From Chloroflexota bacterium (lineage in GTDB: Bacteria > Chloroflexota > Anaerolineae > Promineifilales > Promineifilaceae), in assembly GCA_002746795.1 (NCBI GenBank), contig PDQY01000101.1:1-62111 (forward strand): a stretch of 62,111 nt of DNA, in the 5' to 3' direction. A program made the position numbers and the translations under genes. The notes beneath the pieces were generated by a model. It did no database searches. It saw nothing but the letters and a program-made list of their open reading frames with translations, and had not been told where the DNA came from. Positions 43,962 through 53,967 of the stretch are shown one piece after another (the stretch's first letter is position 1; each line of letters starts with the position of its first letter).

Positions 43962-45379
43962 TCCCTCACTCTCTTCTCTAATCCTTCCAATACCCACTTG
44001 CCCACCAGATTGCCATCACCTGCCCCTAAGGTGAGGATGACATCATCTGGGCGGATGCGGTCTAGTAAATAAGTGGCAGCTTCCCGTTTTTCGCCAATAT
44101 GAACCGCCTTGGCATGCTGCATGACCTCTAGCACAGAGGTTGTGTCAATCCCTAAAGTATCTTTTTCCCGACTGCGATAAATATCTAAAGCGATGACGCG
44201 ATCCGCATCATGGAAGCTGGTGGCAAACGCATCCATCAGGAGTTTCGTGCGGCTGTAGGTGTGCGGCTGCCAAACGGCCCAAATGCGCCGGCCAGGAAAT
44301 TGTTGACGAGCCGCGCCCAGCGTTGCTTTAATTTCAGTGGGGTGATGAGCGTAATCATCCACGATGGTCACATTCCCAGCCTCACCTAAGATTTGGAAGC
44401 GGCGACCCATGCCCCCAAACTCTGCCAAACCCTGACGGATATTTTGGAAATCGACGCCCAAGTCCAGGGCAACGATGATAGCCGCCAGGGCGTTACGCAC
44501 GTTGTGTTCTCCAGGAACGCGCAAGCGAGCCAGTCCCACTAATTCCCCAGCTTCTTCCACAATAAAGTCCATGCCTCCCATTGGGTTGGCGCGACAATTT
44601 GAAGCAGTGAATGTGGCTGAACTTGCCTTGTCATCCTCTCTTAAGGCATAGGTTGTGATTTCCACGTCTGTCAGGCTCAAATCTTTGAGCAGTTTTTGCA
44701 CGCCTTCATCTTCGAGGCACACAATCAAACGACCCCCATCGGGGAGCAGGCTGACAAATTCGCGGAAGGCACCGATGTAATCGGCTTCAGTATGGAACAG
44801 GTCTGGGTGATCATGCTCGATGCTGGTGATGATGGCCACTTCCGGGCGCAAACCGAGGAACATGTAATCATACTCATCGGCTTCAATCACAAAATATTCA
44901 CCTTGCCCGAAACGGCCGTTGCTTTCCATGCTGGGCAGCGTTCCCCCCACAATCACCGTTGGATCCAGTTCAGCGTGAATGAGAATCTGGGCAATCATGC
45001 CCGTTGTTGTCGTTTTGCCATGAGAGCCAGCCACAGCAACGCCAATGGTATCAGTCATGAGCTGCCCCAAAATGTCAGCTCGCTTTAGCACGGGTAAGCT
45101 CAGGGCGCGTGCTGCGGCTACTTCTGGATTATCCGGCGGAATGGCAGAAGAAATGACAATCACATCTGCTCCTGAGATATTTTCTGCCTGGTGACCCTCA
45201 AAAATCGTGGCGCCATCAGCCGCCAAAGCAGATGTAAACGAATTGCTATGCATATCTGAGCCAGAAACGACAAATCCGCGCCCCCAAAGCACGCGGGCAA
45301 TGGCCGACATGCCAGAACCACCGATGCCGACGATGTGAATATGCATTTCGCTGCGTAACTTAAAATCCGAGTTCATCAT
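43958..45379 (-). CDS. murC: UDP-N-acetylmuramate--L-alanine ligase
   Basis: 473 residues. Adds the first amino acid of the stem peptide. The N-terminal HIHIVGIGGSGMSAIA binds UDP-MurNAc, the ATP loop is GSHGKTTTTGM and the central EADEYDYMFL and SIEHDHPD are the Mur ligase signatures. DDYAHHPTEIKATL marks the C-terminal domain. It overlaps murB by 4 bp. Upstream, to cvpA, is a 123-bp gap with a long-range inverted repeat. Confidence 0.95.
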   Translation of the reverse strand: MMNSDFKLRSEMHIHIVGIGGSGMSAIARVLWGRGFVVSGSDMHSNSFTSALAADGATIFEGHQAENISGADVIVISSAIPPDNPEVAAARALSLPVLKRADILGQLMTDTIGVAVAGSHGKTTTTGMIAQILIHAELDPTVIVGGTLPSMESNGRFGQGEYFVIEADEYDYMFLGLRPEVAIITSIEHDHPDLFHTEADYIGAFREFVSLLPDGGRLIVCLEDEGVQKLLKDLSLTDVEITTYALREDDKASSATFTASNCRANPMGGMDFIVEEAGELVGLARLRVPGEHNVRNALAAIIVALDLGVDFQNIRQGLAEFGGMGRRFQILGEAGNVTIVDDYAHHPTEIKATLGAARQQFPGRRIWAVWQPHTYSRTKLLMDAFATSFHDADRVIALDIYRSREKDTLGIDTTSVLEVMQHAKAVHIGEKREAATYLLDRIRPDDVILTLGAGDGNLVGKWVLEGLEKRVRE

Positions 45380-45389
45380 TTCCTAAATC

Positions 45390-45488
45390 AGACCTGACAA
45401 CGTTTACACAAGATAAAAGCAAAACCCCTTAGCCATCATGACCATCTCAACAATCCTGTTGCCTCAAAATGCGCCGTCTGTCAGGTCT
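45390..45488. repeat. Perfect 10-bp inverted repeat spanning the cvpA-murC gap
   Basis: AGACCTGACA (45390-45399) pairs with TGTCAGGTCT (45479-45488) with 79 bp between. The arms border almost exactly the whole intergenic region. It could fold into a stem that closes a leader domain, or be the ends of a decayed small element. Confidence 0.55.
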
Positions 45489-45502
45489 AGATTCTAACAT
45501 CT

Positions 45503-46087
45503 TTAGATCATCACAATAATCACAAACAAGAACACCAGCACCAACAAAATAGCTAAATAAGGAGCCAGTATAGGCATAGGCAGGAAGTTCATCAAAGGCA
45601 GAATATCTAGCCGCGTAACGGTTTCTATGGGAAAAGGATAAGCAATACCGGCGGGCAGCCGTTCCCAGTTCCCGGGGGCTATTAAAATATATTCAACATA
45701 AGATAAGGTAGCGCCTATCACCAAATACCCATTGAGAGCGCCGACAGCGAGACCCATGAACTTATCTTGAAAACTGTCACGGATACGTAAACGAGCCGCC
45801 ACTTTCCCGCCTGCTAAAGCAGGGCCCTGGTAGCTGAAAAAAGCAATTACCCAGGTAATAATTGAGAAAATGTAAAAAATTTGTCGTCGTGTTTCAATGG
45901 TGTCTATGACTGGGTCACCTGTGCTGCCGACAATCTTCATCATGATCAAACTGCCAAATTGATTGATGGTAAACAAAGCCAAAATCAATCCAGAGGTGGC
46001 AATCACTTCTTTTGTCCAGCCGCGCATGGCGCCTATGATGGCAAAAAATATGATTAACAGGAAAAACATCGTACCAATGTTTATCAC
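45503..46087 (-). CDS. CvpA-family membrane protein
   Basis: 194 residues with four membrane helices and an extra C-terminal helix. The N-terminus MINIGTMFFLLIIFFAIIGAMRGWTKEV has the CvpA/colicin V production-family pattern. The GTG start at 46087 has a strong AAGGAGGAG and overlaps the murG stop as GTGA, so it is coupled to murG. Its place inside the dcw cluster suggests an envelope role. The molecular function of the family is not settled. Confidence 0.75.
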   Translation of the reverse strand: MINIGTMFFLLIIFFAIIGAMRGWTKEVIATSGLILALFTINQFGSLIMMKIVGSTGDPVIDTIETRRQIFYIFSIITWVIAFFSYQGPALAGGKVAARLRIRDSFQDKFMGLAVGALNGYLVIGATLSYVEYILIAPGNWERLPAGIAYPFPIETVTRLDILPLMNFLPMPILAPYLAILLVLVFLFVIIVMI

Positions 46088-47208
46088 GCGGCTCCTCCTT
46101 GAAACTGTCCTGTTTGCACAATCACCTGCGCTAATTGAGCCGAAGCATGGGGTTTGTCTAAAGATTTTGCCGCATCTTGCATTTCCTGAAAACCTGTCTT
46201 GTCGTTGAACCGGTCGAGTACCAACGAGAGGATCTCGTTAGGCAGCTGCTCGTCGGTGGATTGCACAGCTGCGCCGTGTGTGGTCAGGTAATCGGCGTTC
46301 ACTTTTTGGTAACGCCAGGCAAAGGTTAAGGGAACCATGATCGCAGGTAAGCCAAATGCGGGCCCTTCACCCAACATGCTGGCACCGGCGCGCGCCAAAG
46401 CCAAATCCGCAGCGCGGAAAGCTGCTCCCATTTTCTCATGGAGATAAGGGTAGGGGCGGTACCATTGCTTTTGCTCTGTTGTTAATGAATGGGCAAATTC
46501 TTCCACTTGGGGCCAGGTTAACGTGCCGCTGATGTGGATGACCTGGATTTGCTCTAGCAAGGGGGGCAAATTGTCCATCAAGGCTTTGTTAATGTTCCAG
46601 GAACCCCGGCTGCCGCCAAAGACGAAGAGTGTTTTGCGCCCAGGTTTCAAATTGAAGGCGGCCAGGGCTGCTTCTTTGCTCATTTGGGTGGCTGCGCGAA
46701 TCTCGGGGCGCACGGGATAACCGGTGACGACCATTTTTTCTTGTGGCACAAACGCTTCTGATAAGTTTGTGGTGCAAGCGATGGTTTGAGCCCAAGGAAT
46801 GACGGTTTTGATGGCAGAACCTGGTTCCACGTCTGGTAAGAAGATGACAATGGGCACTTTGTGCAGCCGCGCCACAAGGGCAACTGGCACAGACATGTAG
46901 CCACCTGTCATGAACATGACATCTGGTTTGAATGTACGTATGAGATTGTTGGCTGTGCCTAAACTCCACGTTAATTGTGCCAAATGTTTCACCATCACGT
47001 GTGGTTTAACGCCGACGATGGCGCCGCCACGAATTTTTTCTAATTTTATGCCGGCACGTGGTACCAGTTTTTCTTCCATTTCACCAGCGGTACCGACCCA
47101 CAAGATTTGCTCTTTTTTGATGCCCAGGTTTTGCAACTCAGTAACGGCCGTTAATGCTGGATAGATGCCGCCGCCTGTGCCTCCTGCGCAAATCAATACG
47201 TTCATCAT
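46084..47208 (-). CDS. murG: UDP-GlcNAc:undecaprenyl-PP-MurNAc-pentapeptide GlcNAc transferase
   Basis: 374 residues, GT28 family. Converts lipid I to lipid II at the inner leaflet. The N-terminal glycine loop VLICAGGTGGGIYPALT, the second loop LFVFGGSRGSWNINKAL and the donor-site AGASMLGEGPAFGLPAIMVPL are visible. Typical GGS(Q/R)G and E-x2-AxGxP patterns hold, with a variant HISG string. It lies 6 bp after the ftsW gene. Confidence 0.93.
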   Translation of the reverse strand: MMNVLICAGGTGGGIYPALTAVTELQNLGIKKEQILWVGTAGEMEEKLVPRAGIKLEKIRGGAIVGVKPHVMVKHLAQLTWSLGTANNLIRTFKPDVMFMTGGYMSVPVALVARLHKVPIVIFLPDVEPGSAIKTVIPWAQTIACTTNLSEAFVPQEKMVVTGYPVRPEIRAATQMSKEAALAAFNLKPGRKTLFVFGGSRGSWNINKALMDNLPPLLEQIQVIHISGTLTWPQVEEFAHSLTTEQKQWYRPYPYLHEKMGAAFRAADLALARAGASMLGEGPAFGLPAIMVPLTFAWRYQKVNADYLTTHGAAVQSTDEQLPNEILSLVLDRFNDKTGFQEMQDAAKSLDKPHASAQLAQVIVQTGQFQGGAA

Positions 47209-47214
47209 GGTTGG

Positions 47215-48387
47215 CTATTTCTGTCGCCCAGGCTGCATTCGTCCATCAATTGCAGCGTCCCGTGAGATGTTGAGCAAGATACCAACGCCGATGAGTGTGA
47301 AGAGTATAGATGAGCCACCATAGCTCATAAATGGTAAAGGAATGCCGGTGAAAGGAATAGCGGCCGTTATTACAGCCATATTGATCAACGCCTGGTAGCT
47401 GAACCAGCAAACCACCCCTAAAGCTAATAAATAGCCGTAGCTGTCACGGGCATTAAGCGCAATTTTGATACCCCGCCACACAAAAAACATCATGAGACCA
47501 AGAAATGCCAAAGTGCCAATCAGCCCCAACTCTTCACCTAAAATCGCAAAAACACCGTCCGTATGCGCGGCTGGTAATGGGCCAAACTTTTGCGTGCTTT
47601 CACCAATGCCAACGCCAAACATGCCGCCGCGCCCTAAGGCGATCAGCGCTTGCCGCACATGCCAGCTAGCCTGAGCCGGGTCTCTCAATGTTTCTTTGTA
47701 AGCCTCAACCCGCGAAATAGCATGGGGCAACGTGTTAATCAGCACCACAAAGACAGCGCCTCCGGCAACCCCAGCTACAGCAAACTGCCGCCAATCTGCC
47801 CCTGCGATAAAGAACAGGGTAAAGCAGATGAGGGCAATCAAAATTGACGTGGACAGGTCTGGCTGCATCACAATGAAAGCGCAAACAACGCCCGTAATAA
47901 TCGAAAATGGCAGCAAGCCATAGGTAATACCCTTGACCCGATCTCCCTTGGAAGATAACCAATGGGTGATATACAAAATGACGGCAATCTTTGCCACCTC
48001 TGACGGTTGGTAAGAGCCTTCATAGAAACCGCGCTGCGCCCCAAAGATAGCTTCGCCAAAAAAGAGAACCACTGCCAGACCTAGCAGAGTCAGCACCAGG
48101 AAAATAACAGAGAAGTTGCGGAAGAAATGATAATCGACCTGCATGATGACAATGATGCTCACCAACCCCAAAGCCATTGCTATTAGTTGGCGTTTCAAGT
48201 AATAGGTTGGTTCATTTTTGAATAGTAAGCCGTAATCAAACGTTGTTGAATACACCATCATCGTACCTAAAATGAGTAAGCCAGCTACCGTCAGCACCAA
48301 CCAATAATCAAAATGAAAGCGTGCGGCAGGTCTTACCCGATTTCTTTTTCTTCTCACAACATTTACTGTGCTCATAAGGTCATCCAT
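47215..48387 (-). CDS. ftsW: Lipid II polymerase FtsW (SEDS family)
   Basis: 390 residues with ten predicted membrane helices. SEDS family marks include YQPSEVAKIAVILYITHWL, MQPDLSTSILIALICF, the GVGIGESTQKFGPLPAAHTDGVFA loop and the late PFTGIPLPFMSYGGSSIL. It polymerises glycan strands at the septum together with the FtsI encoded in the same cluster. A RodA role is less likely given the position between murD and murG. Confidence 0.92.
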   Translation of the reverse strand: MDDLMSTVNVVRRKRNRVRPAARFHFDYWLVLTVAGLLILGTMMVYSTTFDYGLLFKNEPTYYLKRQLIAMALGLVSIIVIMQVDYHFFRNFSVIFLVLTLLGLAVVLFFGEAIFGAQRGFYEGSYQPSEVAKIAVILYITHWLSSKGDRVKGITYGLLPFSIITGVVCAFIVMQPDLSTSILIALICFTLFFIAGADWRQFAVAGVAGGAVFVVLINTLPHAISRVEAYKETLRDPAQASWHVRQALIALGRGGMFGVGIGESTQKFGPLPAAHTDGVFAILGEELGLIGTLAFLGLMMFFVWRGIKIALNARDSYGYLLALGVVCWFSYQALINMAVITAAIPFTGIPLPFMSYGGSSILFTLIGVGILLNISRDAAIDGRMQPGRQK

Positions 48388-48432
48388 TTGGGTTCATTAT
48401 GATACTGGTCGTGTCATGATGAACCAGACTGA

Positions 48433-49785
48433 TTAAAGTCTGTTTACCAATTCTCTAAACTGTTTTCCTCGTTCCGCAAAGTCAACAAACGCATCAAAAC
48501 TGGTACCGCCAGGTGAAAGCAGCACAATATCACCTGCTTCCGCAATTTGGGCGGCTGCCGTCACCGCCTCAGCCAGGGTTTGCTCATGAATGATGGCGTC
48601 ATAGCCGGCTGTGTGCAATCGTTGTTGTAACATGTCGGCCAATTTACCAAACAAAATGACATGTTTTGCCCGTTGGCTCACTTGCTTTGTCCATGCGTCC
48701 CACGCCATATCTTTGTCTTGGCCGCCAGCCAGGAGAATGAGCGGTTCATCAAAGGCGGATAAGGCAGCTATGGCTCGTTCTGGTGCCGTGGCGATGGAAT
48801 CGTTGATGTAACGGATCCCGCGGTGTTCTCGTACTAGTTCCAGGCGATGTTCGACGCCCTTAAAGGTGCGAATGGCTTGTGCCATGGCGTCCACTGGTAC
48901 CCCGACGGAATCTGCTAAGGTGACTGCGGCTAACACATTTAGTACATTGTGCTGCCCCCGCAATTGAATATCGTCCAGTGGGCACACGCGCTTCTCGTCG
49001 CCATTGCGCACCCAAATCTCGCTGTTTCGCACGAATGCGCCATCTTCCACCACACCCCGGAGGCTAAAGGTGCGTAGACGGCCACAAACCTCATGCTCTA
49101 GAGCTAACGCGCCGGGATCATCTGCTGCTAAAACAGCGATGTCGTTTTCATTTTGGTGGCGCAAGATGTTGGCTTTGGCGTCTGTGTAGGCACCCATGGT
49201 TTTATGTCGGTCGAGATGATTGGGCGTGATGTTGAGTACGGCCGCGACATGGGGGCTGTGATTCCAAATTTCGAGTTGGAAGCTGGAAAGTTCTTGCACG
49301 ACCATGTCACCAGGGTTCATTTTATGCAGATCGGCGATGAGGGGACGCCCGATATTGCCGCCAATCCAGGTTGTGCGCCCTGAGATTTGCCCCATGATAC
49401 CGGTCAGGGCGGTGGTGGTGGTTTTGCCAGAGGAGCCTGTGATGCCGATAACGGCCGTGGGCACGCGCTTTATGAATTCTTGAGAATCATTGGTCACAGG
49501 GATATTCCGTTCCCGAGCAGCCTGCACCAAAGGCACCTGGGTTGGCACACCACCGCTAATCGCTATCATATCCGCCTTATCTAATAATGTCATAGGATGT
49601 TCTCCTAAGATAAACTCGATATTCAAATCGCTCAATTCGGCTAATGTTGTCTGCAAAGTTTCCGCTGAGCGCAAATCTGTTACGGTGACAAAGGCTCCTG
49701 CTGCGGCTGCAAATCGAGCTAAAGCTTTGCCTTGCCGGGCTAAGCCGAGAATGATGAGATGTTTGTTGTTAAGTTCGCTATCCAT
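48433..49785 (-). CDS. murD: UDP-N-acetylmuramoylalanine--D-glutamate ligase
   Basis: About 450 residues. Adds D-glutamate to the stem peptide. The N-terminal KHLIILGLARQGKALARF, ATP loop ITGSSGKTTTTAL, the NITPNHLDRHKTMGAY motif and C-terminal RYINDSIATAPERAIAAL are intact. The start at 49785 is used because the fold begins there; a start at 49878 would overlap mraY and adds non-family sequence. Confidence 0.95.
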   Translation of the reverse strand: MDSELNNKHLIILGLARQGKALARFAAAAGAFVTVTDLRSAETLQTTLAELSDLNIEFILGEHPMTLLDKADMIAISGGVPTQVPLVQAARERNIPVTNDSQEFIKRVPTAVIGITGSSGKTTTTALTGIMGQISGRTTWIGGNIGRPLIADLHKMNPGDMVVQELSSFQLEIWNHSPHVAAVLNITPNHLDRHKTMGAYTDAKANILRHQNENDIAVLAADDPGALALEHEVCGRLRTFSLRGVVEDGAFVRNSEIWVRNGDEKRVCPLDDIQLRGQHNVLNVLAAVTLADSVGVPVDAMAQAIRTFKGVEHRLELVREHRGIRYINDSIATAPERAIAALSAFDEPLILLAGGQDKDMAWDAWTKQVSQRAKHVILFGKLADMLQQRLHTAGYDAIIHEQTLAEAVTAAAQIAEAGDIVLLSPGGTSFDAFVDFAERGKQFRELVNRL

Positions 49786-49823
49786 CTCTAAGGTCAACCT
49801 TGGCTGGTTTCCACGCCTGTTCA

Positions 49824-50831
49824 CTATATCAAGGCTAGGGCCACACCGACCATCGTTGCCAAAATTGCTACCAGCCACCAGCGCTGCACAATTTGTGTTT
49901 CGCTCCAGCCGATTAGCTCGAAGTGATGGTGGAGGGGAGCCATCTTAAACAACCGTTTCCCTCTGGTTGCCTTGAAGTATAAAACTTGTAAGGTGGTTGA
50001 TAACATTGACGCGTAGGGCACGGCAGCGATGATGGGCAAAATCAACCATTGATTTGTCATTAAAGCGATAACACCCAAAGCCGCGCCCAAGGCTTGTGAC
50101 CCGACATCACCCATAAACATTTGGGCTGGTTTGGCGTTATACCAGAGAAAGGCGAAGCAGGCACCAACGGTCACAAATGAGAATGTTGTCAGGAAGTTCG
50201 GTTCGTCTATATTGGGATCTTGCATGAAGGCGATGATGCCGTATGCAATGAAGGCTACTGCCGCGATGGTGCCTGCCAGTCCATCTAGCCCATCGGTGAT
50301 GTTAATGGCATTGGCGGTGCCAGTGATGATGATGACGGCAATGGGAATGTAAAGAATCCCGATGTCTAACAGAGCCGGCACTGTGGGCACGGCTACCCAA
50401 CCATGACCATTGTTGATGACAAAATAGAGCAGGAGGGCAGCGACGAGGGCAATGCCTAGTTGCAGCCAAATTTTGACACGGGCACGCATCCCTTTTTCGC
50501 CATGAGGACGCGGGTGGAGTCCCAAATAATCGTCAATGCCACCCAGAATGGCGTAGGCGATCATCACGCCGAGCGGGATGATGACGCTTTCTGCAATTTC
50601 AGCAGCACGCATGATGACGACGATGTTGACGATGATGGTGATCACTGTGATCCAGCCAATAATGAGAATGCCGCCCATGGCTGGGGTTCCCATTTTAGAC
50701 AGGTGGGTTTGTGGCCCTTCGATACGGATTTGTGCCCCTAAATTGAGACGTTTCATCAGTTCAATGAGGGGGCTGCCCCAAATAACAGCGAGCAAGAAGG
50801 TCATCGTGGCCACGGTGAGGGCGAATATCAT
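49824..50831 (-). CDS. mraY: Phospho-N-acetylmuramoyl-pentapeptide transferase
   Basis: 335 residues, about ten helices. Forms lipid I on undecaprenyl phosphate. The conserved aspartates lie in GGIDDYLGL, NAINITDGLDGLAG and MFMGDVGSQALGAALG, and the HHHFELIGWSETQIVQRWW string near the C-terminus is a family hallmark. It overlaps the murF stop by ATGA. Confidence 0.96.
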   Translation of the reverse strand: MIFALTVATMTFLLAVIWGSPLIELMKRLNLGAQIRIEGPQTHLSKMGTPAMGGILIIGWITVITIIVNIVVIMRAAEIAESVIIPLGVMIAYAILGGIDDYLGLHPRPHGEKGMRARVKIWLQLGIALVAALLLYFVINNGHGWVAVPTVPALLDIGILYIPIAVIIITGTANAINITDGLDGLAGTIAAVAFIAYGIIAFMQDPNIDEPNFLTTFSFVTVGACFAFLWYNAKPAQMFMGDVGSQALGAALGVIALMTNQWLILPIIAAVPYASMLSTTLQVLYFKATRGKRLFKMAPLHHHFELIGWSETQIVQRWWLVAILATMVGVALALI

Positions 50832-52255
50832 GCTTCACCCCCTACAGGTTCTGTGGTTAATGCAGAAACGATCTGACCCATGTTCATGCCGAGGGAGCCT
50901 TTGACTAAAATGATGTCTCTGGGTTGGATGAGATCATGCAGGGTGGAAACGGCCGTTTCCACATCATCTACTAAGAACACCTGTCTGGCTGGCATACCGA
51001 CTTTCATCGCTTCGTCAGCGATCCAACGAGCACGGCTGCCCATAGCCACCAAAATTTGTGCTACATCAGCCACCCGCCGCCCTATGAACCGGTGTCCTTC
51101 TTCCTCCATGAAGCCTAGTTCCAACATATCGCCCATTACAGCCACATGACGACCGTTAAGGTCACTGAGCAAGTTGAGTGCTGCCATCGCTGAATCAGGG
51201 CTGGAATTATAGGTATCATCAATGATGGTGGAGTCATTTGGACCGGAGACGGCAACTAACCTGAGCTGTATCTGCGAACTTGATAAGCCGGTTATAATTT
51301 CTTCCCAGCTTAAACCAGTAGCCAGGCCTACTGCTGCTGCCCTTAATGAGGTGTGTACGCTGTGCTGCCCGATGAGCGGCACTTGGACGTTTAAGGCTTC
51401 GTGTTCTTGGTGCAGCGTGAAACGCACTCCTTCTAAACCCATCGATTCAATATTGTCGGCCCATAAATCGGCGTTGGGATTTAAGCCGTAGGTAAAGACC
51501 CGGGCTTTGGTATGAGGTGCCATGCTCATGGTGTAGGCATTGTCTTTGTTCAGAATAGCAACCCCATCAGCGGGGAGTGCTTCCACTAATTCTTGTTTGG
51601 CGGCCACAATGGCTTCCATGCTGCCTGCGCGTGCTAAATGCACGGGGCCAATCATGGTGACGACCCCGATGATCGGCTTGGCAATGGCGCACAGACGGGC
51701 GATCTCTCTGGTGGTATACATGCCCATTTCAAAAACGGCATATTCATGTTCTGCTGCTAAATTGAGCAGTACCGGAGGCAAGCCGAGAATACTATTCCGG
51801 TTTCCCGGTGATTTCAAGGTGTTGAACCGTTGACTGAGGACAGAATGTGTTAATTCTTTGGTCGAAGTTTTGCCAACGCTGCCGGTAATCCCGATGACTT
51901 TGGTGTCAAATTGCTCACGCCAGGCTTGAGCAACGTCTTGCATAGCTTTTACAGTGTTTTCTACCAAGATACACACTGGCGGGGTGATGCTCCTGATGTC
52001 TCCCCACGTGTGTGGCTGACGCAGATCCCAGGTGGGGAAGTTGGGTTGTTCTTGTTCTACCAGAGCGGCGATGGCTCCTCTGGCAAAGGCGTCGGCAATG
52101 TATTGGTGACCGTCTACTTTTTCACCAGGCAAGGCGACAAAGACGCTGCCGGGAACAGCCTCGTGGCTGTCTACTACAACGCAAGAAACGGCCGGTGTGT
52201 TTCCGGTCGTTTCAACGCCTGCCAATATCTTAAAAAAGTATCCCAGTGTCAACAT
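50828..52255 (-). CDS. murF: UDP-MurNAc-tripeptide--D-alanyl-D-alanine ligase
   Basis: 475 residues. Adds D-Ala-D-Ala. The N-terminal VVDSHEAVPGSVFVALPGEKVDGHQYI, the ATP loop GITGSVGKTSTKEL, EMGMYTTREIARL and the C-terminal DDTYNSSPDSAMAAL match the family. It lies 8 bp after ftsI and overlaps mraY. Confidence 0.95.
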   Translation of the reverse strand: MLTLGYFFKILAGVETTGNTPAVSCVVVDSHEAVPGSVFVALPGEKVDGHQYIADAFARGAIAALVEQEQPNFPTWDLRQPHTWGDIRSITPPVCILVENTVKAMQDVAQAWREQFDTKVIGITGSVGKTSTKELTHSVLSQRFNTLKSPGNRNSILGLPPVLLNLAAEHEYAVFEMGMYTTREIARLCAIAKPIIGVVTMIGPVHLARAGSMEAIVAAKQELVEALPADGVAILNKDNAYTMSMAPHTKARVFTYGLNPNADLWADNIESMGLEGVRFTLHQEHEALNVQVPLIGQHSVHTSLRAAAVGLATGLSWEEIITGLSSSQIQLRLVAVSGPNDSTIIDDTYNSSPDSAMAALNLLSDLNGRHVAVMGDMLELGFMEEEGHRFIGRRVADVAQILVAMGSRARWIADEAMKVGMPARQVFLVDDVETAVSTLHDLIQPRDIILVKGSLGMNMGQIVSALTTEPVGGEA

Positions 52256-52263
52256 GAAAATCT

Positions 52264-53967
52264 CTAGTTATTCAGTGCCATGATGTCTTCTCGAAAGCGT
52301 ACATCATCTGGCGGAATTCCGAGTAGAACTACCATTTCTTTGGCTAATTTTGAAAATGTTGGGGCGGCTGTTTGTGAGCCCCAAGGTGAAACTTGTGGTC
52401 TATCTAACTTAACTAATACAATAATGTCGGGATCGTCGGCGGGCAGCCAACCAATGAATGAGGCAATGGTGACGTCGTCTAAATAGATTCCATTTTCTGC
52501 GATTTCAGCCGTACCTGTTTTGCCAGCAATGGTGTAACCGGGTACCTGTGCTTCCGGTACTTCGCGGATAACGGCCGTTATGGCCATTTGTGTTACCTGC
52601 TGTGCCGCTTGTTTACTAATGGGGCGGCTTAACACAGAAGGTTCGTGAACCATGGTGCCATTGCTTGTACGTATCTCTTGCACCAAATAAGGTTGCATGA
52701 GCTCGCCCTCATTGGCTAAGGCCGCAGTGGCAGCAATCATTTGCAGGGGCGTGCTTGCCAAACTTTGACCATATGCATTGGTGGCCAAGAAAGATTCTGC
52801 CCAGTTCTCATCCCCTGGCAGTGGCATTTGACCACTGGCTTCAGACATTAGATCGATTCCCATTGGACTGCCGAAGCCAAAACGACGCATATAATCGTAA
52901 TACATATCTGGCCCCATCCAGGTAGCCAGGGTTGCTGCGCCAACGTTTAATGAGCGTGCTAGCAGTGTGGTCATATCGACAGTGCCGTGAGCGCCCCGAT
53001 CCCAATTGACGGTGCGGTGCCCCCCCATCCACAGTTCCCCGGAGTCGTAGTAGGTGGTTTCCGGTGTGACTGTGCCTGAATCCAAAGCGGAGGCCATCGT
53101 AATCAGCTTCATGACGGATCCTGGTTCATACTGTTCGCCGGCAATGGGATTGCGTAATTGGTCTTTTGGCATGTCGTAAAACTCGTAGGGATCGAAACAG
53201 GGGGCGCTCGCCATAGCCAAAATTGCTCCTGTGTCTGGTTCCATCACAATGATGGTGCCGCTTGGTGCCGCATATTCAACTAAGGCCTCTTGGAGATGTT
53301 GCTCAACTAAATATTGCAATGAGCGATCAATGGTTAAAACCAAATCTGCCCCTTTGCGGGCAATGACACTTTGTTGGACATGAAATGGAGAGATGTTGCT
53401 CGCTTTTCTAGCTGCTTCTCCAGCTAATTCGGTTTGATAATACCCTTCTACTCCACTTCCTCCATTGCCATCAAAATCAACGTAACCCAGCACATGACAC
53501 ATCAATTCACCTTGTGGGTAAAATCGACGAGGCAATGGATCGACTTGAATGCCGCCATATTCTTCACTTAATTCACGTACGGATTCTCCCACTTCTGATG
53601 ATACGCGATTTTTCAACATTTCATAAGGGTTATCGGATGTAAGCCGCCTGACGAGATCGCGGCGGTTCATTTCTAAGACCGGAGCAAGTTGGGAGGCAAG
53701 TTCTTCTGGGTAAGTAATCAGATTAGGCGAGGCTCCGATTTGGTAGTCAACCCCATTGGCGGCCAGAACGGCTCCATTGCGATCAAAGATGGTGCCTCGT
53801 TCGGGCTGGGCCACGATGGTGTATTCGTCAGCGGTGCGCTCTCTCCAATCTGGACCTTGAATGATCTGGAAGTCAACGAGCCTGATGATGATGATAAATG
53901 TGGCCAATAACAGACCGCTGACCACAAGCCACATTCGTTTTGGGTTGATGTTACTGTTATTGTTCAC
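52264..53967 (-). CDS. ftsI: Septal peptidoglycan transpeptidase FtsI (class B PBP)
   Basis: About 567 residues. An N-terminal membrane helix and the dimerisation/pedestal domain (RGTIFDRNGAVLA) precede the transpeptidase domain with SVMK (SxxK), SLN (SxN) and KTGT. There is no PASTA domain. A GTG at 53967 lies 7 nt after AAGGA and is the best-supported start; an ATG two codons upstream (53973) is only 1 nt from that site and a TTG at 53982 has none. It overlaps the ftsL end by about 11 bp. Confidence 0.93.
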   Translation of the reverse strand: MNNNSNINPKRMWLVVSGLLLATFIIIIRLVDFQIIQGPDWRERTADEYTIVAQPERGTIFDRNGAVLAANGVDYQIGASPNLITYPEELASQLAPVLEMNRRDLVRRLTSDNPYEMLKNRVSSEVGESVRELSEEYGGIQVDPLPRRFYPQGELMCHVLGYVDFDGNGGSGVEGYYQTELAGEAARKASNISPFHVQQSVIARKGADLVLTIDRSLQYLVEQHLQEALVEYAAPSGTIIVMEPDTGAILAMASAPCFDPYEFYDMPKDQLRNPIAGEQYEPGSVMKLITMASALDSGTVTPETTYYDSGELWMGGHRTVNWDRGAHGTVDMTTLLARSLNVGAATLATWMGPDMYYDYMRRFGFGSPMGIDLMSEASGQMPLPGDENWAESFLATNAYGQSLASTPLQMIAATAALANEGELMQPYLVQEIRTSNGTMVHEPSVLSRPISKQAAQQVTQMAITAVIREVPEAQVPGYTIAGKTGTAEIAENGIYLDDVTIASFIGWLPADDPDIIVLVKLDRPQVSPWGSQTAAPTFSKLAKEMVVLLGIPPDDVRFREDIMALNN

